A DNA stretch of 64,000 nt from Pseudoalteromonas sp. MMG010. Its GTDB lineage: Bacteria > Pseudomonadota > Gammaproteobacteria > Enterobacterales > Alteromonadaceae. The notes under the pieces are model-generated. The model saw only the letters and a program-made list of their open reading frames with translations, was not told where the DNA came from and did not search any database. Position 1 is the first letter of the stretch. Every line of letters starts with the position of its first letter. Of this stretch, positions 46,235 to 54,138 are shown piece by piece. Location: contig NZ_JAGJEG010000001.1 in the NCBI RefSeq assembly GCF_018100905.1, positions 186,001-250,000 on the forward strand, in the 5' to 3' direction. A program made the translations under genes and the position numbers.

Positions 46235-47179
46235 ATGCAAACTCAATTTGATCAACAACAATGGTTTGCTCAAAGCCATAGCGATGGTGTGAATTTATCG
46301 TTAAAAGAGTTGATGTACTACAAGGTTAAAGCACAACTATTAGAGCTTGCACCTAAAGCTAAAATAAAAAATAGCTTAACAGGGCAATATCTTGCCCCTC
46401 ATAAAGGCCGAGGGATGGAGTTTGCTGAAGTACGTCATTATCAACAAGGTGATGATATTCGCTCTATAGACTGGCGTGTAACGGCACGTACAGGGCAAAC
46501 ACACACAAAGCTTTTTCAAGAAGAAAAAGAACGTCCTGTGTTTATATTTAGTGATTTTTCAAACTCAATGTTGTTTGGCTCTGCCCTTTTGCTTAAATCT
46601 ATTCAGGCGGCTCATATTAGCGCTTTAGTTGCATGGAGTGCATGCCAACGAGGAGATCGTATTGGTGGCATTGTATTTAACCAACATAATCATTTAGAGC
46701 TTAAGCCCAGTTCACGTGAAAAAGCCGTACTCAAGTTATGTCACAATTTGTGTGCAAGTCATCAGCAAGCACTAGAAAATATTGATACACCGAGCAGTAA
46801 TCATTTTAGTGATCACTTAAAGCGTTTAAATCATTTAGCAAAACCAGGCAGCCTTGTCTATTTAGTTTCGGATTTTAATAATCTGGATGATGCCAGCTTT
46901 AAACAATTAGAACTATTAAGTCGTCATTGTGAACTCATTGGTTGCCATATTAGCGATCCTTTTGAACACCAATTGCCTGCATTTAAAGAGGCAGTTACGG
47001 TAAATACCCACGGCCAAGATTTTACTTTACCGTTAATGGACAATGGGTTTAGGGATCAATATGCAAAAAATGCCAAAACCGCATTTGATACACGCCTTAC
47101 CCGCTTAACCAAGTCCGGACTTAATTTAATCGCATTTAATGCCGCTACAGCGCTTGAACTGCAATTAGTGAGAAAATAA
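46235..47179 (+). CDS. DUF58 domain protein of the MoxR/Bat operon
   Basis: The 314-residue protein has the DUF58 signature (GMEFAEVRHYQQGDDIRSIDWRVTARTG, about residues 66-95) followed by a VWA-like fold with VFIFSDFSNSM. No membrane helix is seen, so it is cytoplasmic. It starts 5 bases after the MoxR stop. DUF58 proteins nearly always sit beside MoxR, but their biochemical role is unknown. Confidence 0.9.
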   Translation: MQTQFDQQQWFAQSHSDGVNLSLKELMYYKVKAQLLELAPKAKIKNSLTGQYLAPHKGRGMEFAEVRHYQQGDDIRSIDWRVTARTGQTHTKLFQEEKERPVFIFSDFSNSMLFGSALLLKSIQAAHISALVAWSACQRGDRIGGIVFNQHNHLELKPSSREKAVLKLCHNLCASHQQALENIDTPSSNHFSDHLKRLNHLAKPGSLVYLVSDFNNLDDASFKQLELLSRHCELIGCHISDPFEHQLPAFKEAVTVNTHGQDFTLPLMDNGFRDQYAKNAKTAFDTRLTRLTKSGLNLIAFNAATALELQLVRK

Positions 47180-47180
47180 C

Positions 47181-47618
47181 ATGCAACCCTCTCCACTTGA
47201 CAATCTACACGACGTGATTGCACCTAGCCAAGTTAATTGGTGGCCACTGGCGCCTGCTTGGTGGGTAATCATAGTATGTGCATTTTCGCTTCTTATTTTA
47301 CTGATCGTCTATTTATATAAGCAATATCAATTTAAAAAACCTAAACGTGCTGCAATCGATGCCAGCGAGCAAGTAAAAGATAACGCTCAACAATTGCATA
47401 TTTTATTAAAACGATTAGCGATTCATTATTATGATAAACGTTTAGCGTCACAACCCATTTCAATGTGGTGCGCGTCGCTTAAACAGCTAACAGGGCTCTC
47501 GTTTAGCGAGCAAGAATTACTCAGCCTTTATGCCAGTGAGCAACACAACCCTCAACTAACAAGCAAACTGCATAGTGCCATACAAAAATTTAAATTAAAG
47601 GAGCCAATCAATGTTTGA
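47181..47618 (+). CDS. DUF4381 membrane protein of the Bat operon
   Basis: The 145-residue protein has a conserved N-terminal PLDNLHDVIAPSQVNWWPLAP motif, a single membrane helix (about residues 28-50) and a helical cytoplasmic tail. This is the DUF4381 pattern found between DUF58 and BatA genes. It starts 1 base after the DUF58 stop and overlaps batA by 8 bases. Confidence 0.88.
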   Translation: MQPSPLDNLHDVIAPSQVNWWPLAPAWWVIIVCAFSLLILLIVYLYKQYQFKKPKRAAIDASEQVKDNAQQLHILLKRLAIHYYDKRLASQPISMWCASLKQLTGLSFSEQELLSLYASEQHNPQLTSKLHSAIQKFKLKEPINV

Positions 47619-48594
47619 ATTTAGTTGGCCTTGGCTTTTTATCTTACTCCCTTTACCTATGTTACTGATGTTGTTTAATCAACATGATAAAAATACGCAC
47701 ACGCGTATTCGTATTCCTGGTTTTGCAAAGCAATATACAGCGCAAGGCCAAGCGTCGCAGGCCAAACATAAATTATCGTTATTCGATTGGCTTATTTGGT
47801 TATTACTAATTAGTGCAAGCGCTAACCCAAGTTGGTTAGATGAGCCTATTTCGTTACCTAATGAAGGACGTGAAATTATGCTAGCGGTCGATTTGTCTGG
47901 CTCAATGACAGAGCAAGATATGGCATATAATGGCCAATATGTAGATCGTCTTACCATGGTTAAAGCCGTACTCAGCGACTTTATTGAGCAACGTCAAGGA
48001 GATCGCCTGGGTTTAATTTTATTTGGCGATACTGCTTTTTTACAAACCCCTCTTACTCGTGATGTAAAAACCGTAAGTAAAATGCTATCAGAGGCGCAAA
48101 TTGGCCTCGTTGGCCGTGCAACAGCCATTGGCGATGCGCTAGGGTTATCGGTAAAACGCTTTGCTGACAAAGATAAAAGTAATCGTATTGTTGTACTTTT
48201 AACTGATGGCCAAAATACCGCCGGTAATTTAGAACCCGAACAAGCCCTACTCCTTGCTCGAGAAGAAGGTATAAAAGTGTACACCATCGGTGTTGGCTCA
48301 GATGAAAAGCGTGGCTTTAACTTATTTAATATGGGAGCCGTAGGCAGCAGCTTAGATGAAACCTTGCTAAAACACATTGCAGAGCAAACGGGTGGATTAT
48401 ATTTTAGAGCGAAAGACGTGGCTGGTTTGCAGCAAATTTATGTGCAATTAGATGAACTAGAACCTCTTAGTGACGATGAGCAAACGTTTAGGCCACAAAG
48501 TGCCTTATTTTATATTCCATTATTGCTTGTTTTAGTTTTGGTTTTTGTAAAAACACTGCTTGCTAGTGCACGCGCTTTTAAGGAGCAAAATTAA
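47611..48594 (+). CDS. batA: BatA-like von Willebrand factor A membrane protein
   Basis: The 327-residue protein has two N-terminal membrane helices, a periplasmic VWA domain (about residues 88-280) with the metal-site motif AVDLSGSMTEQD, and a C-terminal membrane helix (ALFYIPLLLVLVLVFVKTLL). This is the BatA layout of Bacteroides aerotolerance and related operons. It overlaps both neighbours (8 bases and 1 base). The name follows the operon; the physiological role in this lineage is not established. Confidence 0.88.
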   Translation: MFEFSWPWLFILLPLPMLLMLFNQHDKNTHTRIRIPGFAKQYTAQGQASQAKHKLSLFDWLIWLLLISASANPSWLDEPISLPNEGREIMLAVDLSGSMTEQDMAYNGQYVDRLTMVKAVLSDFIEQRQGDRLGLILFGDTAFLQTPLTRDVKTVSKMLSEAQIGLVGRATAIGDALGLSVKRFADKDKSNRIVVLLTDGQNTAGNLEPEQALLLAREEGIKVYTIGVGSDEKRGFNLFNMGAVGSSLDETLLKHIAEQTGGLYFRAKDVAGLQQIYVQLDELEPLSDDEQTFRPQSALFYIPLLLVLVLVFVKTLLASARAFKEQN

Positions 48595-50522
48595 TGGATT
48601 TTGTATTTATAAGACCCCAAGTATTGTGGCTTCTTATCGTGGTTTTAGTGTTATTTATTTTGGCTTATTTTAAACATAAAAAAACGGCCAACAACCCTCT
48701 TATTGCGCCGCATTTAGCAAAATTTATTGTTAGTGGCCAATCAGTTAAAAAACAAAACCCGCTTTGGTTACTTGCCTTATTTTGCACATTAGCAGTGATA
48801 TTTAGTGCCGGACCTAGCTTTGAAAAAAAACAAGTTCCTGTGTTTCAAAGTAAAAGCGCACGCGTCATTGTAATGGATATGTCTTACTCTATGTATAGTA
48901 CCGACATACAACCAAATCGATTAGTCCAAGCTCGATTTAAAACCCTAGATATGATCAATTTATTTAAAGAAGGCGATACCGCATTAATAGCCTATGCCGG
49001 TAGTGCATTTACAATATCGCCTTTAACAAATGATGCAAAAACACTTGAAAATTTAATCCCCAGCTTAAGCCCCGAAATCATGCCCGATAAAGGCTCAAAC
49101 GTATTAGCGGGGCTCGACATGGCTAAAGAGTTACTTTCGCAAGCAGGTTATATAAATGGAGATATCATTTTAATAACCGATGGCATAGATCAACAAGAGC
49201 TAGACGATGTCAGTCAATTTACTCGTCAATCGAGTTACACTTTAAATATTTATGGAATAGGCACCAGCCAAGGGGCGCCAATTAAATTGCCCGAAGGCGG
49301 TTTTTTGAAAGATCGATACGGCCAAATAGTCATCCCTACAATCAATACCAGTGTGCTTAATCGAATGGCTAAAGATAATGGAGGGCGGTATGCCTCTTAT
49401 CAACCGAGTAACGATGACATTGCCGTGTTTGCCCCAAGTATTCACAGTGAGCAAGTTAAAGATGAAAAACAAAGCCATGCATTATGGCGTATAGATGCAG
49501 GTAAATATGGCATATTATTGCTACTGCCTTTTGCATTATATTTATTTAGACGACACGGGTTTGTAGCTGCTTTTTTATTAATAGGAATTTTGCCACACCA
49601 TCAAGCCTTTGCACTAGAGCTCCCTTCGTTACTTAAAAATACCGACCAACGTGCCTTGCAAGCGTATAAAGATAAAGACTACGAAAGTGCAAGTCATGCC
49701 CAATCAGCCCAACTAAAAGGGGCAGCTTTGTACCAAAATGGCAACTTTGATCAAGCTTTAGAGCAATTTAAAGAAGATAAAAGTGCCACGGGGTTATATA
49801 ACTATGGTAATGCGCTCGCAAAATCAGGGCAGCTAGAGCAAGCACTAGAGGCATATAAACAAGCTCAGCAATTACAACCCGATTTTAGCCAAGCGGCTGA
49901 TAATCAATCTTTAGTAGAGCAAGTACTAAAACAGCAACAAGAAAATCAATCTTCGCAAGATCAGCAAGGCGATGATGATCAAAAAGATCAGCAACAAGGT
50001 GATGACAACCAACAGTCACAAGATCAGCAAGGTGAAAATGGTAACGAATCGCAAGATCAACAACAGCAAGATCAACAAAATCAAGATAGCGAGCAATCAC
50101 AACAACCAAGCGATGATGAGCAGCAATCTGAAGATAACAGCGACAATGACGACCAGCAAAATCAATCGCAAAGCCAGCAATCAAATTCTGATAAGCAAAA
50201 TGAACCCGATATGCAAACTGAGCAAAATCAACATTCAGAGAGTGACCAACCAGCGCTTGATGAACAACCCCAAGCAGAACCTCAAGCACACGCTTCTGAG
50301 CAGCCTCCCACGGAGCAACAAAAGCAAGATGCACAACAACAAGCAATGCAGGCACAGGCCTCTCAACTTAGTGATGAAGAAAAAGAGAAAGCACAACAGC
50401 TTAATCAATTATTAAGAAAAGTGCCCGATGATCCGGCTATTTTATTACGAAACAAAATGCAATTAGAAGCCCAAAAAAGACAATACCAACGTCGCCCAAC
50501 AGGAGTAGAAAAATCATGGTAA
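48594..50522 (+). CDS. batB: BatB/BatC-like VWA-TPR membrane protein with Gln/Asp-rich tail
   Basis: The 642-residue protein joins a BatB part to a BatC part. The BatB part has N-terminal helices and a VWA domain with VMDMSYSMYSTD (DxSxS), followed by a helix near residue 310. The BatC part has TPR repeats at about 340-440 (LYNYGNALAKSGQLEQALEAYKQAQQLQPD). Residues about 447-587 are a low-complexity Gln/Asp/Ser/Asn stretch. The C-terminal motif VPDDPAILLRNKMQLEAQKR is typical of the family. It overlaps batA by 1 base and batD by 7. Confidence 0.88.
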   Translation: MDFVFIRPQVLWLLIVVLVLFILAYFKHKKTANNPLIAPHLAKFIVSGQSVKKQNPLWLLALFCTLAVIFSAGPSFEKKQVPVFQSKSARVIVMDMSYSMYSTDIQPNRLVQARFKTLDMINLFKEGDTALIAYAGSAFTISPLTNDAKTLENLIPSLSPEIMPDKGSNVLAGLDMAKELLSQAGYINGDIILITDGIDQQELDDVSQFTRQSSYTLNIYGIGTSQGAPIKLPEGGFLKDRYGQIVIPTINTSVLNRMAKDNGGRYASYQPSNDDIAVFAPSIHSEQVKDEKQSHALWRIDAGKYGILLLLPFALYLFRRHGFVAAFLLIGILPHHQAFALELPSLLKNTDQRALQAYKDKDYESASHAQSAQLKGAALYQNGNFDQALEQFKEDKSATGLYNYGNALAKSGQLEQALEAYKQAQQLQPDFSQAADNQSLVEQVLKQQQENQSSQDQQGDDDQKDQQQGDDNQQSQDQQGENGNESQDQQQQDQQNQDSEQSQQPSDDEQQSEDNSDNDDQQNQSQSQQSNSDKQNEPDMQTEQNQHSESDQPALDEQPQAEPQAHASEQPPTEQQKQDAQQQAMQAQASQLSDEEKEKAQQLNQLLRKVPDDPAILLRNKMQLEAQKRQYQRRPTGVEKSW

Positions 50523-52156
50523 TGCGATTAATTTGCTGTTTATTGCTATTAAGTGCCTCGCCTTTATGGGCCGCGAGCCAATTACAAGCCAGTGTCGACA
50601 AAAACCCAGTATTAGCAGGTGAGTTTTTTGTTTTAAGTATAAGCATTGATGATTCGGTTAATAATGAACAACCCGACACAGCACCACTATTAAAAGACTT
50701 TGTCGTTGGCCCGCTTAGTAAAAGCAGCCGGACTAATATTATAAATGGGTCGATGAACAAGCAAACCACTTGGTCTATAAAGCTCATGACCCGCAAAGAA
50801 GGTGAATACATCATCCCTGCATTTACTGTTGCAGGAGTGAGTTCAAACCCAATAACATTAACAGTAACGAAGCGTGCTGCCGATGCGGATAAAAATAACG
50901 ATATTTATTTAGAAACGTCATTATCTGCCGACTCTCTTTATGTACAAGAAGCTGGTGTTTACACCGTTAAATTATTCTTAGCTAAAGAGTTGCTTGATGG
51001 TAGCTTAAGTGCACCAACAATGCCTGATGCACAACTAACGCAGCTCGGAAAGCAAACCGAAGATTATCAGCTTGTTAATGGTAAACGTTACTTAGTGATC
51101 ACGCGTGAATACTTAGTGCAGCCACAAAAAAGTGGTGTACATACTTTGCAAGCACCTAGTTTCCAAGGACGAGTTAGACAAAATTATCGCCAAATGGCAG
51201 TCTCCGCATTAGGCCAAGACGTTACACTTGAAGTAAAACCAATTCCAGCTAACTATCAAGGAGATTGGCTGCCAAGTGAATTAGTGAGTTTAGATGAGCA
51301 ATGGCAACCCGAAGATAGTACCATCGAAGTGGGCACCCCTATTACCCGTACAATTACCCTCACCGCTTTAGGTGTCACTAAAGATCAATTACCCGATTTA
51401 GAAGTTGGCAGTGTTAACGAAATACGTAGTTACCCTGATGCAAAAGAGAATAACAACGCAGTAAGAAATGGCCGTGTTGTATCGCAACAAGTCGCCTCTT
51501 ACGCATTGTTGCCACAAACACCGGGTACCTATACATTACCAAAAGTGACACTCCCTTGGTTTAATACTAAAATTAACCAAATCAGTTACGCTAGTTTACC
51601 TGAGCGTACTATAACTGTGACACCCAACAGTAACAGCGTTAACTCTCAAGTGGTAGCACCGCAAACTGAAACACAAAATATAAATCCAGAAAACTCATCA
51701 TATAAACCCACTCAAGATGTTGTTATAAAAGAAAAATATCCACTTTGGTTAATCTTCATTGCCGTTTTGGGGTATATTTTATGGTTAGTGACTGCAATTT
51801 ATTTTTACTTTAACCGTTCTACTACAAAAGCGCCGATACAAGTTTCACAAAACTCAGCTAAAACTGTCGCTTTAAATACATTAAAAGCACACGCTAAAGA
51901 AAAAAATTATAAGGCGTTTTATAAACACCTAATGACATACGCTGCACAACAAACTCAGCAGCCCTATGGGGGCTTAGATAAGTTGTGTGAACAGCTTAAT
52001 AATGATCAGTTTACTAATGCTATAAAAGCCTTACAAAGCCGGCTTTATAGTAATAACCAGACAGATATTGAGCTAGATTTTATTGTTTCAACGTTAGAAC
52101 TACATGCTAATAAGAGCGCCTCAACATCAGAGAATGAGTTAACGTCACTTTATTAG
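50516..52156 (+). CDS. batD: BatD-like periplasmic protein
   Basis: The 546-residue protein begins with a signal peptide (LICCLLLLSASPLWAASQLQAS). It carries Ig-like beta-rich domains in the periplasm and a C-terminal membrane helix (about residues 407-432, WLIFIAVLGYILWLVTAIYF), followed by a cytoplasmic helical tail. FVVGPLSKSSRTNIINGSMN matches BatD proteins. It ends the visible Bat operon. The next gene starts 45 bases on with no terminator between, so read-through into the ECF sigma gene is possible. Confidence 0.88.
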   Translation: MVMRLICCLLLLSASPLWAASQLQASVDKNPVLAGEFFVLSISIDDSVNNEQPDTAPLLKDFVVGPLSKSSRTNIINGSMNKQTTWSIKLMTRKEGEYIIPAFTVAGVSSNPITLTVTKRAADADKNNDIYLETSLSADSLYVQEAGVYTVKLFLAKELLDGSLSAPTMPDAQLTQLGKQTEDYQLVNGKRYLVITREYLVQPQKSGVHTLQAPSFQGRVRQNYRQMAVSALGQDVTLEVKPIPANYQGDWLPSELVSLDEQWQPEDSTIEVGTPITRTITLTALGVTKDQLPDLEVGSVNEIRSYPDAKENNNAVRNGRVVSQQVASYALLPQTPGTYTLPKVTLPWFNTKINQISYASLPERTITVTPNSNSVNSQVVAPQTETQNINPENSSYKPTQDVVIKEKYPLWLIFIAVLGYILWLVTAIYFYFNRSTTKAPIQVSQNSAKTVALNTLKAHAKEKNYKAFYKHLMTYAAQQTQQPYGGLDKLCEQLNNDQFTNAIKALQSRLYSNNQTDIELDFIVSTLELHANKSASTSENELTSLY

Positions 52157-52201
52157 TTAATGTAAGTTGCAATATTGAAAGAACTTCACTAAAAAGTACT
52201 T

Positions 52202-52759
52202 ATGTTTGGAAATAAAAAATCTAATAATCAGGTCTTAATTAATATGGCAGAAAAACAAAAGCGTTATGAAGCCTTGGTTCATGTATACCATAAGGAGCTG
52301 TATCGCTTTGCTTATTGGTTATCACGGGACCCGCATGTAGCAGAAGATTTAGTACAAGAGACGTTTTTACGCGCTTGGCGTTCACTCGACTCATTACTTG
52401 ATCAAAAAGCAGCTAAACCTTGGCTCCTCACTATTTTAAGACGTGAGAATGCCAGACGCTTTGAGCGTAAACAGTTTGATTATAGCGACGTAGAAAATGA
52501 CACCCTAGTAGATGAAACCAGTACATCACTCGATGACACTATGGAACAAACAGTAGTGCAAAGGCACATAGCCCAACTAAGTGATGAATACAAAGAGCCC
52601 CTTTTACTACAAGTAGTAATGGGCTGTAGCGGTGAAGAAATCGCTAATATACTCGATTTAAATAAAAACACGGTTATGACTCGTTTATACCGTGCTAGAA
52701 ACCAACTTAAAGAGGCCTTAAGCCGTAATGATGAACAACTTAAAGGGGCATCGAAATAA
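52202..52759 (+). CDS. ECF-type RNA polymerase sigma factor
   Basis: The 185-residue protein has sigma region 2 (YHKELYRFAYWLSRDPHVAEDLVQETFLRAW split by helices, about residues 28-60). Region 4 has a helix-turn-helix (GCSGEEIANILDLNKNTVMTRLYRARNQL, about 138-167). The family is a sigma-70-like ECF found with DUF3379 partners in Shewanella and Pseudoalteromonas. An internal ATG at 52244 is an alternative start. Its stop overlaps the partner gene start as TAATG. Confidence 0.9.
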   Translation: MFGNKKSNNQVLINMAEKQKRYEALVHVYHKELYRFAYWLSRDPHVAEDLVQETFLRAWRSLDSLLDQKAAKPWLLTILRRENARRFERKQFDYSDVENDTLVDETSTSLDDTMEQTVVQRHIAQLSDEYKEPLLLQVVMGCSGEEIANILDLNKNTVMTRLYRARNQLKEALSRNDEQLKGASK

Positions 52760-53511
52760 TGGATGAACTTGAGTTTCGTCGCCGCATAATTGCGCAGCCA
52801 AACGATAAAAGCACTGATGTTAGTGAGTTTGCTAAAGATAATGCCGAGCGTCAGTATTTTATTGACGAAATGCGTGAATTTGACAAATTTTTACAAGATG
52901 AAGTAAAAATACCCGTGCCTGAAAACCTTGCTGAAAGCATTCTTTTAAACACGTCTTTAAAAGAAAAAGCGCAACAAGAAGAGCAAATCGGGAGTAATAA
53001 AGTCGTTGATGCACGCTCTCGCTTTAAGCTAGATCGGGTTCACTTATCACTTGCAGCTTCGTTTGTTGTTGCCATAAGCGCGTTCTTTTTCAGTGTTGAG
53101 CATAACAAAATCAACCCTGCAGGCGAGCATGCTCTTGCTCACGTGTATTACGAAATAAATGCGTTAGATAAAAGTGAACCCATTAGTTTGCAAACAGTAA
53201 ACGATAAACTTGCCTTATTAGGTGGGCAAATTGATGAGCTGCCAGGCAATGTGACCTACGCTATGTTTTGTGATTTTGAAGGTGAAAAAGGGTTACATTT
53301 AATCTTTGAATCTGATTTTGGGCCAATGACGGTATTTATTGTTCCTTCGCAAAATAAAATGTTTGAAATTGGCTCAGATGAATTTCATGACGATCGCTTT
53401 GAAGGTCATATAAACAAAGGTCCACAAGCCGATACTGTGTTGATAGCCAGTCTTGGTGCACCTGTTAATATGTATAACGACAAAGTAAACAGTGCTATTC
53501 GCTGGTTATAA
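52759..53511 (+). CDS. DUF3379 protein, probable anti-sigma factor of the ECF sigma
   Basis: The 250-residue protein starts MDELEFRRRIIAQPNDKS and has a cytoplasmic N-terminal half, one membrane helix (about residues 94-113, VHLSLAASFVVAISAFFF) and a periplasmic C-terminal half. This is the layout of transmembrane anti-sigma factors, and translational coupling to the sigma gene supports that role. No zinc HxxxCxxC anti-sigma motif is present, so the binding mode would differ from the ZAS class. The role is inferred. Confidence 0.8.
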   Translation: MDELEFRRRIIAQPNDKSTDVSEFAKDNAERQYFIDEMREFDKFLQDEVKIPVPENLAESILLNTSLKEKAQQEEQIGSNKVVDARSRFKLDRVHLSLAASFVVAISAFFFSVEHNKINPAGEHALAHVYYEINALDKSEPISLQTVNDKLALLGGQIDELPGNVTYAMFCDFEGEKGLHLIFESDFGPMTVFIVPSQNKMFEIGSDEFHDDRFEGHINKGPQADTVLIASLGAPVNMYNDKVNSAIRWL

Positions 53512-53530
53512 AAAGTAAATTATACCCATT

Positions 53531-53561
53531 AAAAAGCCAACGAATTTAGTTGGCTTTTTTT
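53531..53561 (+). terminator. Intrinsic terminator after the DUF3379 gene
   Basis: AAAAAGCCAAC-gaattta-GTTGGCTTTTTTT lies 19 bases after the stop and gives a good stem and T-run. Confidence 0.88.
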
Positions 53562-54059
53562 ATGGCTGTGTCTTGTCTAAAATGTGTTTACGCGTTTAGG
53601 GCTTATTTGTGAAACATACCGACATAATAACTATCAGATTAGATACTAGACTTTTACCATTAATTATTAAGAAAATATAACACTTTTAGAATTAAACACG
53701 CTTCAAAAACACGATGGTAATCAAGAACACTGCACTTGTAGGCTCAAACCGATAAGTATGCTTGCTCTAAGCCAAGCGATAAAACCGCCCTATCTAAACA
53801 AAACCCAGTAAAAGATTAACGCCTATAGCGAGGCCTAAGGCTGATACCGACAGTACTTAGTTAAAAGTATATAAACGCAACAATCTGTGTCAAAGCCCGA
53901 GCACAGGCTATGACTAACCGTCAGTGAGTTAGTAGGTATATAATTGGGGCATGCCGTAACATGGTAAAGTCAGCACAACTCATTAAAGGCTCAATATTCA
54001 GATACAATGATCTACGAGCATACTTAAGCTTGTGAATTAAAATACCAAATACAGCGCAT
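53562..54059. other. About 500 bp without a recognisable gene
   Basis: No ORF of 60 codons or more, no tRNA or rRNA and no long inverted repeat is seen between the two terminators. Base composition looks richer in G and C than other intergenic stretches here. Minus-strand reading gives several short open segments broken by stops (for example STVGISLRPRYRR then stop then SFTGFCLDRAVLSLG). This could be a decayed reading frame, a lineage-specific intergenic repeat or an untranslated RNA. I do not recognise it. Confidence 0.4.
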
Positions 54060-54093
54060 AAAAAAGACCGGGTGCTTTCGCCCCCAGCCTTTT
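54060..54093 (-). terminator. Intrinsic terminator of ppiD
   Basis: On the minus strand GGCTGGGGGC-GAAA-GCACCCGGTC forms a stem with a GNRA loop and one mismatch, followed by six T. It begins about 45 bases after the ppiD stop. Confidence 0.8.
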
Positions 54094-54138
54094 CATTAAA
54101 ACCGTCAACCTATTTCAGGATGAGGCAATAGTGCAACA

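Noticed and set aside
49885..50415. Two long overlapping ORFs (plus strand other frame and antisense) within the BatB/C gene
   Set aside because: They arise from the CAA/GAT-rich low-complexity repeat, which lacks stops in other frames; no ribosome-binding site and no family features.
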